A stretch of 64,000 nucleotides of DNA from Acidobacteriota bacterium (lineage in GTDB: Bacteria; Acidobacteriota; Vicinamibacteria; Vicinamibacterales; SCN-69-37): assembly GCA_009694745.1 (NCBI GenBank), contig SHUF01000009.1:1-64000 (forward strand), given 5' to 3'. Below are positions 52,288-59,277 of this stretch, piece by piece. A model generated the notes under the pieces. That model worked only from the letters and a program-made list of their open reading frames with translations, was not told the origin of the DNA and did not search any database. Position 1 is the stretch's first letter; the number at the start of each line of letters is the position of its first letter. Made by a program: the position numbers and the translations under genes.

Positions 52288-53240
52288 CCGTTGAGCCTCG
52301 GAAGCTGCTGGATCAGGTGCGGGATGCCATTCGGGCGCGGCACTACAGTCGCCGTACGGAGGAGGCCTACGTCCACTGGATCAGGCGGTACATCCTCTTT
52401 CACGGCAAGCAGCATCCGCGCGAGCTTGGCGCCTCGCATGTCACCGAATTCTTGACGTCCATGGCCGTCCGAGACCACGCGGCGGCGTCGACCCAGAACC
52501 AGGCGCTCAGTGGTGTGCTGTTCCTGTACCGCGCGGTGCTGCAGCGGGATATTGGTGAGATCGACCACGTGCCAAGGGCGAAGACGCCGCACCACGTGCC
52601 TGTAGTGCTGAGCGTTGGCGATGTTCGGCGAGTGCTTGAGTGTGCCCAGGCTGGTGGCATCGCTGCTGTATGGCGCCGGCCTTCGGCTGTTGGAGTCGCT
52701 TGGACTCCGCGTGAAGGATCTCGACTTTGAGCGGCGCGAGATCATGGTTCGCTGCGGCAAGGGCCAGAAGGACCGGCGCGTGATGCTGCCAGACCGTCTA
52801 CAAGAATCCCTGCGCGCGCACCTGGCGGCAGTGAAGCAGCAGCACGAGTCGGACCTCGCCCTGGGTGTGGGACGTGTCGTGCTTTCGGACGCCTTGGAGC
52901 GCAAGTTACCAGCGGCGTCGACGGAGTGGCCATGGCAGTTCGTGTTTCTGGCCAGTCGGATCTGCCGGGATCCCCGATTCGGGCCGCCGTCGCGTGTTCA
53001 TGTGCATGAATCTGTGATCCAGAAGGCGGTGACTGGCGGCGCACGGCAAGCCGGCCTCACGGCCAGGGTGAGTTGTCACACCTTTCGGCACTCATTTGCC
53101 ACCCATCTGCTTGAGTGCGGGTATGACATCCGAACGGTGCAGGAGTTGCTTGGCACGCGGACGTGTCGACGACGATGATCTATACGCACGTGCTCAATCG
53201 AGGAGGCTTGGGTGTGCGGAGTCCAATGGATCGCCTTTGA
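52284..53240 (+). pseudogene. intI: integron integrase (IntI-type tyrosine recombinase), two frameshifts
   Basis: The N-terminal SAM-like domain (LLDQVRDAIRARHYSRRTEEAYVHWIRRY, split here: IRARHYSRRTEEAYVHWI) is intact. A frameshift at about 52640-52647 shifts to [20 protein letters not shown] (catalytic Arg), and [20 protein letters not shown] (HxxR) follows. At about 53153 one missing C breaks [19 protein letters not shown], which holds the catalytic Tyr. The IntI-specific insert [19 protein letters not shown] and the end GVRSPMDRL identify an integron integrase rather than XerC/D. Probably inactive. Confidence 0.88.
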
Positions 53241-53432
53241 TACCGGCGTTACGCGCGAGGCGTTTGCGCGTATTGCCAAATTGGTGACTGGGGCTTCCGA
53301 AGGCGGGCCCTTTTGGTTCAGCAGGGTGGCGCGATCCGGCGGCCTTCGAGGTTCACGCGTTAGCCGCGGCGGCAGGCGTCCATCTCCTTGCGTCGCGTCC
53401 AACTGTCTGAGGCCGGTTCCTTTGAGTACTAA

Positions 53433-53537
53433 GTTAACATCCGCAGACTGAGCAAGTTAGAGGGGGAAGCGGCGCGCGGGACGTGAATATGTTAGACGCG
53501 GTCCTGAATACGCGGTCTACTCCAAGACTTGTTAGGC
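53433..53537 (+). other. attI-like zone of the integron
   Basis: Within 105 bases there are four GTTA core-like sites: GTTAACA (53433), GTTAGAG (53456), GTTAGAC (53491) and GTTAGGC (53531). The last two match the GTTRRRY core. The final one begins the cassette with brnTA. The arrangement fits an attI with accessory integrase sites. It lies downstream of intI, not upstream as in class 1 integrons. The 190 bases from 53241 to here contain no recognised gene. Confidence 0.55.
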
Positions 53538-53609
53538 CGCTGAGCCACCGGCATCCAGTGCGTCGAGCGCGTGTTGCGCACTGTATATGATAGGCGTATA
53601 CTGCGGGTC

Positions 53610-53918
53610 GTGGGTGACCTTCCCGACTTCTTCCCTGACATCGAGGGATTTCAGTGGGACCAGGGGAACTCGTCCAAGAATTGGGCGCGTCATCGGGTGA
53701 GCCAGACGGAAGCCGAGCAGGTCTTTCTCAATCGGCCGCTCGTTGTGGCCGGGGCTCCACTCAAGAACGAGCCGAGGCAATTCGCGTTCGGGCAAACCGA
53801 TGCCGGACGGCTGCTCACGGTCGTGTTTACGATACGGGGTTCCTTGTTGCGTGTGATCTCGGTGCGGCCTATGAGTCGCCGAGAGCGGAGGGGTTATGGC
53901 GAAGCGCCCGAAAGCTAG
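53610..53918 (+). CDS. brnT: BrnT-family toxin
   Basis: About 102 residues from GTG 53610; the frame opens at 53571 but the earlier part is not conserved. GFQWDQGNSSKNWARHRVS is the BrnT start, and GQTDAGRLLTVVFTIRGSLL and VRPMSRRERRGY its end. BrnT is a RelE-fold ribonuclease that blocks translation. The stop overlaps brnA by 23 bases. It is carried on an integron cassette, a common place for toxin-antitoxin pairs that stabilise arrays. Confidence 0.8.
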   Translation: MGDLPDFFPDIEGFQWDQGNSSKNWARHRVSQTEAEQVFLNRPLVVAGAPLKNEPRQFAFGQTDAGRLLTVVFTIRGSLLRVISVRPMSRRERRGYGEAPES

Positions 53919-54264
53919 AACCGTGCCGACGTTCGCGTCAGAGCAGGTGGAGCGAGAATACTGGGAAACCCATGACTCGATCGGAGTGGTGGACTGGTCC
54001 ACGGCCCGTCGAGCGGTGTTTCCCAACCTGAAGGCCTCGACTGAGACAATCTCGCTCCGCTTGCCGACGGCGCTGCTCGCCGACCTGAAGGTCCTGGCCA
54101 ACAAACGTGACGTGCCGTACCAGTCACTACTCAAGGTCTATCTCTCGGATCGAGTGACGCATGAGACCGGAGGCCGTACGCGGCCTAACAAGGAGCTGCA
54201 GCCGACGAGCCGCCGTGGTGTTCAGGCCAAGACGAGGCAACCGGCGCGGGCGGCTCGCGGCTGA
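53896..54264 (+). CDS. brnA: BrnA/CopG-type antitoxin with attC-encoded tail
   Basis: 122 residues. YWETHDSIGVVDWSTARRA is a typical BrnA/CopG antitoxin start, followed by the ribbon-helix-helix part ETISLRLPTALLADLKVLAN. The last 28 residues (from RTRPNKELQPTSRRG) are encoded by the attC site itself, a well-known hallmark of cassette genes whose stop lies inside attC. It binds and neutralises BrnT and represses the operon. Confidence 0.82.
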   Translation: MAKRPKARTVPTFASEQVEREYWETHDSIGVVDWSTARRAVFPNLKASTETISLRLPTALLADLKVLANKRDVPYQSLLKVYLSDRVTHETGGRTRPNKELQPTSRRGVQAKTRQPARAARG

Positions 54265-54280
54265 GCGCCAGCCGTTAGAC
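54183..54280 (+). other. attC recombination site (59-base element)
   Basis: A 98-base site bounded by inverse core GCCTAAC (54183-54189) and core GTTAGAC (54274-54280). Internally GCTGCAGCCGACGAGCCGCC pairs with GGCGGCTCGCGGCTGAGC, leaving the unpaired bases expected of extrahelical bases that direct strand choice. This is the R''-L''-L'-R' plan of cassette attC sites. Only one convincing attC is seen. Confidence 0.88.
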
Positions 54281-54333
54281 GGACCAAGACGAAATCAAGA
54301 ACGCGAGGAATCAGAAAAGGCCGTGCGGAGCGA

Positions 54334-54543
54334 GTGAGATATGCGGCCCCCCTTCTCATGTTCTGGCTCTACGTATGGGGGCCGCTCCGGCCCTTCCACT
54401 ATCCGAGCGGCGGGCAGATGCGGCCAATCGTTGGCGTCGTCGGTGCGCCGGCCTTTCGCATCATTCGAGCGAGGTGTCACGAGCTCTGGAAGTTCTGGCA
54501 GACTACGGATCTCGAGAGTACCTCGGAACCAGCCAGGGCGTAG
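54334..54543 (+). CDS. possible small membrane protein, unrecognised
   Basis: A 69-codon frame beginning MRYAAPLLMFWLYVWGPLRP with one hydrophobic stretch. There is no recognised family and no clear ribosome-binding site. It lies just after the attC, so it could be a remnant of a second cassette, but no second attC follows. Low confidence. Confidence 0.25.
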   Translation: MRYAAPLLMFWLYVWGPLRPFHYPSGGQMRPIVGVVGAPAFRIIRARCHELWKFWQTTDLESTSEPARA

Positions 54544-54623
54544 AGTGGGCGTGTCCGGCTTGCGGCGAACGCGTGGAACCTCAGTTCACGGAGTGTTAGA
54601 GCTGCGGGACAGCGGCACCGTGA
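54471..54623 (+). pseudogene. zinc-ribbon protein fragment with in-frame TAG
   Basis: Only the end of a small zinc-ribbon protein is visible: ALEVLADYGSREYLG, then WACPACGERVEPQFTEC, TAG at 54597-54599, and SCGTAAP before a TGA at 54621. Relatives read ECW-SCG here (TGG), so the amber codon replaces a tryptophan and removes the last zinc cysteine. The 5' part is in another frame or lost. From here to 54682 nothing else is visible. Confidence 0.55.
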
Positions 54624-54682
54624 ACGTGGAACCGGATCTCCGCCCAGGCCTGCCACTGGTGATGCACTGGTAACGTAGAGCG

Positions 54683-55180
54683 ATGCGGATGCGTCACACA
54701 CGATTCTTTTGTCCGATTGGCGTGAGCCTGTGGTCGGTGGTGCTCGCCTGCAGCCAGGCGGTCGCCCCAGTCGACCTACCAGGGCCGCTGCGCGACCAGG
54801 TGAGGGATGGACGATTCGACATGGTCACCGCCGTCAGGGGGCTTCCGCTTGGCGTCCGCGACGGGTTGCAGCGGTTGTTCAGCAGCCCGACACTGGCCAT
54901 CGTTGATCCGGGCGCCGCGTTTCAGGCCACGGGTGCCACAGTAAATCCAACGTTCCCGCCACGTCGCCTGGTGGCGGCTGGATGCACGATCGACTATTGC
55001 CTGGTTTATTACGAACGTGGTGGCACCGCCCATACGTGGCACGTCGCGCTGTTGCACTGGACGCCGGACGCCACTCAATTCGAGTGGGGTGGCATCGCGC
55101 CGGCAGGCCTTGCCACGATTGACGATGTTCGGAATGCCGTCCTCGCAGGAACAATCAAGGCGCCCGACGGCGTCTGGTAG
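54683..55180 (+). CDS. hypothetical lipoprotein
   Basis: 165 residues with a signal peptide ending in a lipobox-like VLACS (Cys about 23). The mature part starts helical (LPGPLRDQVRDGRFDMVTAV), then has a beta region TIDYCLVYYERGGTAHTWHVALLHW, a paired-Cys loop (GCTIDYC) and ends DGVW. Family unknown; relatives may occur as single secreted proteins. Confidence 0.5.
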   Translation: MRMRHTRFFCPIGVSLWSVVLACSQAVAPVDLPGPLRDQVRDGRFDMVTAVRGLPLGVRDGLQRLFSSPTLAIVDPGAAFQATGATVNPTFPPRRLVAAGCTIDYCLVYYERGGTAHTWHVALLHWTPDATQFEWGGIAPAGLATIDDVRNAVLAGTIKAPDGVW

Positions 55181-55207
55181 TTTCCACGACCTTGCAGGGA
55201 TCGGCCC

Positions 55208-55585
55208 TTGCGTGGAAGCATCTGTCGCGAAGTGAGGGTGTTCTACGAAGGTCCGATGCTGGAGCCGATGCGGCCAGGGAAAGTGGTCGAGCTGAAGCCA
55301 GGCATCATGTACGTGGACCTCAGCCGGACCACGGCGGATGACTTCAGAGCCGCGATACCGGCGCTTGGCGCCGCGCAGGGGATCGTGTTCGACATTCGGG
55401 ATATCCCGATTCTCGACGTTCGCGACGTGTTGCCCCTGTTGTCGGAGGGCGAGGTTCGTCTGGAACTCGCCTCGCAGGTCGGCGCCACAACGGCCTTTCG
55501 CGCGGGCCTGCCCCTGGCGTCGTTCCCGGCTCTGGCAGAGGCGGTGTGGTTCGCACCGCCGAGCAAGGCGCGGGGGCAGCGATGA
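55208..55585 (+). pseudogene. possible peptidase S41 fragment
   Basis: VVELKPGIMYVDLSRTTADDF followed by AAIPALGAAQGIVFDIR closely resembles the start of the S41 catalytic domain in Acidobacteriota tail-specific proteases (where GIVFDLRGYP follows). After FDIR the sequence changes to LDVRDVLPLLSEGEVRLE... with no catalytic Ser/Lys. It is probably a remnant of a larger gene joined to other DNA. The stop overlaps the ydeI-like gene (ATGA). Confidence 0.4.
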
Positions 55586-56169
55586 AGACCAGAAGCTTCC
55601 GAACGGCGGCCGCCTTGGAAGCCTGGCTTTCCGCGAACTACGACCGTGAAACCGAGTTGTGGCTGAAGGTGCACAAAAAAGACTCTGGCCTGCCGTCAGT
55701 GACCTGCCCCGAAGCGCTCGATGTGGCGCTTTGTTGGGGATGGATTGACAGCATCCGCAAATCATTTGACGAGCGATCGTTCCTGCAGCGATACACACCC
55801 CGAAGGCCGAAGAGTATCTGGAGCCAGATTAACCGCGACAATGTCGCGCGATTGAGAGCGGCCGGACGGATGACGGCACACGGCCAGCGCCAGGTGGACG
55901 CCGCCAAGGCGGATGGCCGGTGGGCCGCGGCCTACGCGCCCATTCGCAGTGCGAGCGAGGCGACGATCCCCGTGGACCTCAAGGCCGCCATCGAGGCCAA
56001 CCCGAAGGCGCGCAAGACGTTTCGGTCGCTGGGGAAGCTGAATCTGTTCGCGCTGGCGTTTCGCACCAACAACATGCGCACGCCTGCTGGGCGCGCGAAG
56101 AAGATCGACGCGCTGGTGGCGATGCTCGCGCGAGGCGAGACGATCGCGCCAGAGCCCACAAAGAAGTAG
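55582..56169 (+). CDS. YdeI/OmpD-associated family protein
   Basis: 195 residues from the ATG overlapping the previous stop. Diagnostic YdeI motifs: LEAWLSANYDRETELWLKVHKK, EALDVALCWGWIDSIRKSFDE, and RYTPRRPKSIWSQINRDNVARL. The family is annotated as bacteriocin-protection proteins, but the molecular role is unknown. The C-terminal helix (AFRTNNMRTPAGRAKKIDAL) is also typical. Confidence 0.8.
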   Translation: MKTRSFRTAAALEAWLSANYDRETELWLKVHKKDSGLPSVTCPEALDVALCWGWIDSIRKSFDERSFLQRYTPRRPKSIWSQINRDNVARLRAAGRMTAHGQRQVDAAKADGRWAAAYAPIRSASEATIPVDLKAAIEANPKARKTFRSLGKLNLFALAFRTNNMRTPAGRAKKIDALVAMLARGETIAPEPTKK

Positions 56170-56177
56170 GGCCGCGA

Positions 56178-57254
56178 TTACTTGTCGCGCCCGCTGAGTT
56201 GCCGCCCCTTGGCCACGGCGCGGAAGGCGCCGTCGTTGAACGACTGGAGAATGCCGACGTTGAAGCCCTGTTGCATGCGGGTTTCGATGTCTGCTTCAGA
56301 CACCGGGTAGGCGCACGACAGCTTGAACTCCTTGCAGGCACTCAGCACCGTCTGAATCGCGGCTTCCCAGGCCACGTCGTCTCTGACGCGGCGGCCTTCA
56401 GCGTTGGTGGTCGAGAAGACACCACCAAGGGTGCCGGCGCCGGGCGCAAGCACGCTCAGTCCTGGCACCTGTGCGATCTCGCGCACGTTCGCCAGGCCCT
56501 CCATCGTTTCAATGATGGCCGTGACCACGAGTTCGCCTTCGGGATTGAGTGGCCACACATCGGCCTTCTTGCGGTACTCGCCTTCACTCAGGCCCCAATA
56601 CTTCGGCGCGCTACCCACGTCGTCTGGCCGGGTTCCGCCTTTGGCCTTGAACCGCAAGGCCGCAATGCCCAGGCGCAGCTCTTCAGCGCTGTCCACTTCG
56701 ACGAATGAAATGCTGGACACGCCTGCGTTCAGTTGCCGGCTGAGGTTGGTGACGTAGTTGGCCGGGTCGGCCGCCATGTCGGCGCGCGAGATGTTCGGCG
56801 CCTTGGAGTTGATCGGCATGCGCAGCCGTTTCGGCGCTGTGGTGCTCAGTGGCCCGGCGTCCGCTGCCGCGTCCTGCAGCGCAATCATGGTTGTGGCGCC
56901 TGCGTCGATGTTACGTTCCATCATCGCGGTGAAGAAGTAGTCGGCCTCGGGATGGGCAAATGCGTCCGCCACCAGTTCCGCTGGTGTCTTCGGCGGCGGT
57001 GCGGGTGCGGCAGGGGGAGCCGGCGCCGGTGGAGGAGGTGGAGGAGTGGTGGTCGCCGCGGCCCCTGGTGCAGCGCCACGTCCACGGTTGCCGCCGCCAC
57101 CGGCGCGACCCACCGAGGGTACGCCCAGGCCAAAGACGGCCTTCTTCGCCATCAGCAAATCGACCATGGGGTTCAGATGGGTGCCTTGCTGCCCGTTGAT
57201 CGAAAGGCCCAGGGCCGCCACACACACCACGCCGACTGTCAGACGTACACGCAT
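56178..57254 (-). CDS. secreted HpcH/HpaI-type aldolase/citrate lyase family protein
   Basis: 358 residues from the ATG at 57254, which begins a signal peptide (VGVVCVAALGLSINGQ). A long Pro/Ala linker (about 62-90) precedes an (alpha/beta)8 domain: FVEVDSAEELRLGIAALRFK, VVTAIIETMEGLANVREIAQ (metal-ligand Glu) and LAPGAGTLGGVF. Secretion and the proline-rich insert are unusual for an aldolase of this class, so the substrate is unclear. Confidence 0.65.
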   Translation of the reverse strand: MRVRLTVGVVCVAALGLSINGQQGTHLNPMVDLLMAKKAVFGLGVPSVGRAGGGGNRGRGAAPGAAATTTPPPPPPAPAPPAAPAPPPKTPAELVADAFAHPEADYFFTAMMERNIDAGATTMIALQDAAADAGPLSTTAPKRLRMPINSKAPNISRADMAADPANYVTNLSRQLNAGVSSISFVEVDSAEELRLGIAALRFKAKGGTRPDDVGSAPKYWGLSEGEYRKKADVWPLNPEGELVVTAIIETMEGLANVREIAQVPGLSVLAPGAGTLGGVFSTTNAEGRRVRDDVAWEAAIQTVLSACKEFKLSCAYPVSEADIETRMQQGFNVGILQSFNDGAFRAVAKGRQLSGRDK

Positions 57255-57313
57255 AGATCTCCTCCGGTGGTGCGAATCATACCTGCGGTAGACTCGCAGG
57301 CGCGAACATTTTC

Positions 57314-57928
57314 GTGAACAGGAGAGTGGTAGCAATAACAAAGAAAGCGAAGAAGTCGACGAAGCCCGTGGCAAAGTCGGCGGCGAAGAAAGCGGCGAGG
57401 AAGCCGATGAGGAAGGCCGCAGCCAGGAAGGCTGTGGCGAAGAAGCCCGTGGCAAAGAAGGCCGCGGCGAAAAAGACAGCCGCCAAGCAGGCACCTGCGA
57501 AGCGCAAGACGGCCAGGGCGACCAAGGCGGCGCCGAAGGCAAGCGGGTCCGCGCTCCTGAGCATCTCGCCAGGGTTCACTGCGAACGACGCCGCGGCCAC
57601 CATCAAATGGTATTGCGACGTGCTCGGATTCACCGTGATCGAGCGCTGGGAGCATGAAGGCCAGTTCCTGGGCGCGCAGATTGGCTCAGGCGCCGTGTCG
57701 ATCAATGTCGGGCAGGACGACTGGAAGATAGGCCGTGACCGCATCAAAGGCCAGGGCACGCGCATCTATATCACCACCGGGCCGGACATCGACGCGTACG
57801 CGGCCGCTGTCAAGGCTCGCGGCGGCACGCTTGCCGAGGACCTTCAGGACGGCTGGGGCATGCGCGCGTTTTCGATCAACGACCCAGACGGTTTCAAGAT
57901 CACGTTCTATGCCTTGCTGAAGGCGTAG
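57314..57928 (+). CDS. VOC-family protein with lysine/alanine-rich N-terminal tail
   Basis: About 204 residues. The first 75 are a histone H1-like tail built from repeats of AAKKA, VAKKPVAKK and KPVAK. A single glyoxalase/VOC domain follows (SISPGFTANDAAATIKWYCDVLGF ... TRIYITTGPDIDAYAAAVKA ... INDPDGFKITFYALLK), split here for brevity. The start is uncertain: GTG 57314 or 57326; AGGAG lies just before the latter. The tail suggests DNA or RNA binding. Ligand of the VOC domain unknown. Confidence 0.6.
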   Translation: MNRRVVAITKKAKKSTKPVAKSAAKKAARKPMRKAAARKAVAKKPVAKKAAAKKTAAKQAPAKRKTARATKAAPKASGSALLSISPGFTANDAAATIKWYCDVLGFTVIERWEHEGQFLGAQIGSGAVSINVGQDDWKIGRDRIKGQGTRIYITTGPDIDAYAAAVKARGGTLAEDLQDGWGMRAFSINDPDGFKITFYALLKA

Positions 57929-57930
57929 GG

Positions 57931-59277
57931 CTACCGGAACACGCCGGCGGTGGCCTCAAGATGGCCATCGTTCGGCGCGGGCCGGAGGCCAAGGACACGC
58001 GCCATCATCTCGTAGAGGTGAATGTTCTCGAGCGGCGGGATGGTGGCGCCCTGACGAAACTGCCGGCCGGCGGCGATGAACAACCCGTGCATGGAACGCA
58101 GCCGCGGGTCGTAGCCGTGGTTGCCGCCCATCTGGCGCCCATCGGCCTGCCACTCCGCGAACTGCCTTCGGGTCGTGACCGTCCAGCCGTCAGCGGCGAT
58201 ACCAATTACAGGCGGGATGCGCGGGTGCGTGTTGTAGTGCAGTTCGACCGGCACGTCCGCGCGCCGATACACCGCGAGCGACGGGTGTTTGTCCTTGAGC
58301 GCCAGGTAGATGTCTTCGGCGGTGCCGGTGCGCGGCCACATGCCGACCACCGGCGACGAGTCAATCACGTCGATCGTCCGCGTGTCGAGATAGTCGTCGA
58401 GCACCACCACGCGACGCGTCGACGTCTGCGACATGCCGTGGTCCGACACGATGACATAGTGCACGCGTGATGCCACCGGCAATGCGTTCACGCCATCCAC
58501 CAGCACCCCGATCTCCCTGTCGAGTTCCGCGGCGGTCTCCAGCACTTCTGACGACTCAGGGCCAGCCGAGTGCCCGACGCTATCCACGTCGCTGAAGTAC
58601 AGCGTGATGAACGACGGCCGTTCTTTTTCTGAAAGCTTCATCCATTTCAGGACCTCCTGCACGCGCTGACGGTTCGGGAAATCGTCATCGAAAGGTCTCC
58701 AGAACGTAGGCCGTACGCCGCCGACATTCACTTCGCTGCCCGGCCAGAACATGGATGCTGCAATCTGTCCCTGCTTCTGCGCGGTCACCCACATCGGCTC
58801 GCCTCCCCACCACCGGCTGTCTCTCGCCGTGGCCGCCGACATCGAGAACCGCTCGCCGATTGCTGCATCGACCATGTTGTTGGACACAATGCCGTGATGC
58901 TCGGGGTACAACCCGGTGACGATGGAGTAGTGGCTGGGAAAGGTCTTTGAGGGGAACGACGGAATCAGGCCCTCGGACCGCACGCCTATCCTGGCCAGCG
59001 CCTCGAGCTGCGGCACGCGGGCCCGGTCAAGATAGTCCCAGCGCCACCCATCCAGCGAGATCAGGATCAGGATGGGCGCGCCGGACTCTGGACTCCGGAC
59101 CCCGGACTCTGGACCCACCTCCGCGCTGCGCGCTTCGTCGGGCAAGCCCTGGACTCGTCCGCTCGCGCACGAGCCCAGCAGCGTGGCTGCAACGCACCAC
59201 GCGAACGCGAGGGCGATGAACCGGCGCTTATTCGTTCGGGTCTTCAAGGTAGGTGTAGCCGTGGAGGCCTTCTTCAT
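57931..59277 (-). CDS. lipoprotein alkaline-phosphatase-superfamily phosphodiesterase (NPP type)
   Basis: 448 residues. The signal has lipobox LLGSC. The catalytic domain begins ILISLDGWRWDYLDRA (metal Asp), with nucleophile Thr in PSFPSKTFPSHYSIVTGLYP, then YFSDVDSVGH, IVSDHGMSQ and GNHGYDP. This is the ectonucleotide pyrophosphatase/phosphodiesterase pattern, acting on nucleotides or phosphodiesters outside the cell. The linker at residues 44-65 is encoded by GGACTCT heptamer repeats. The start overlaps the end of speA by 50 bases. Confidence 0.8.
   Translation of the reverse strand: MKKASTATPTLKTRTNKRRFIALAFAWCVAATLLGSCASGRVQGLPDEARSAEVGPESGVRSPESGAPILILISLDGWRWDYLDRARVPQLEALARIGVRSEGLIPSFPSKTFPSHYSIVTGLYPEHHGIVSNNMVDAAIGERFSMSAATARDSRWWGGEPMWVTAQKQGQIAASMFWPGSEVNVGGVRPTFWRPFDDDFPNRQRVQEVLKWMKLSEKERPSFITLYFSDVDSVGHSAGPESSEVLETAAELDREIGVLVDGVNALPVASRVHYVIVSDHGMSQTSTRRVVVLDDYLDTRTIDVIDSSPVVGMWPRTGTAEDIYLALKDKHPSLAVYRRADVPVELHYNTHPRIPPVIGIAADGWTVTTRRQFAEWQADGRQMGGNHGYDPRLRSMHGLFIAAGRQFRQGATIPPLENIHLYEMMARVLGLRPAPNDGHLEATAGVFR
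59083..59117. repeat. five tandem GGACTCT-type heptamers inside a coding region
   Basis: GGACTCT, GGACTCC, GGACCCC, GGACTCT and GGACCCA follow without gaps over 35 bases, then the reading frame of the phosphodiesterase continues. They encode the repetitive linker GPESGVRSPESG on the minus strand. The same unit occurs in the intergenic region at 9234-9254. Confidence 0.75.

Noticed and set aside
53212-53451. 79-codon frame after the integrase
   Set aside because: It starts inside the intI 3' end in another frame and shows no recognisable domain; probably chance.
54597-54603. GTTAGAG near 54594 as the core of a second attC
   Set aside because: The last base does not fit GTTRRRY and there is no matching inverse core or internal inverted repeat nearby.
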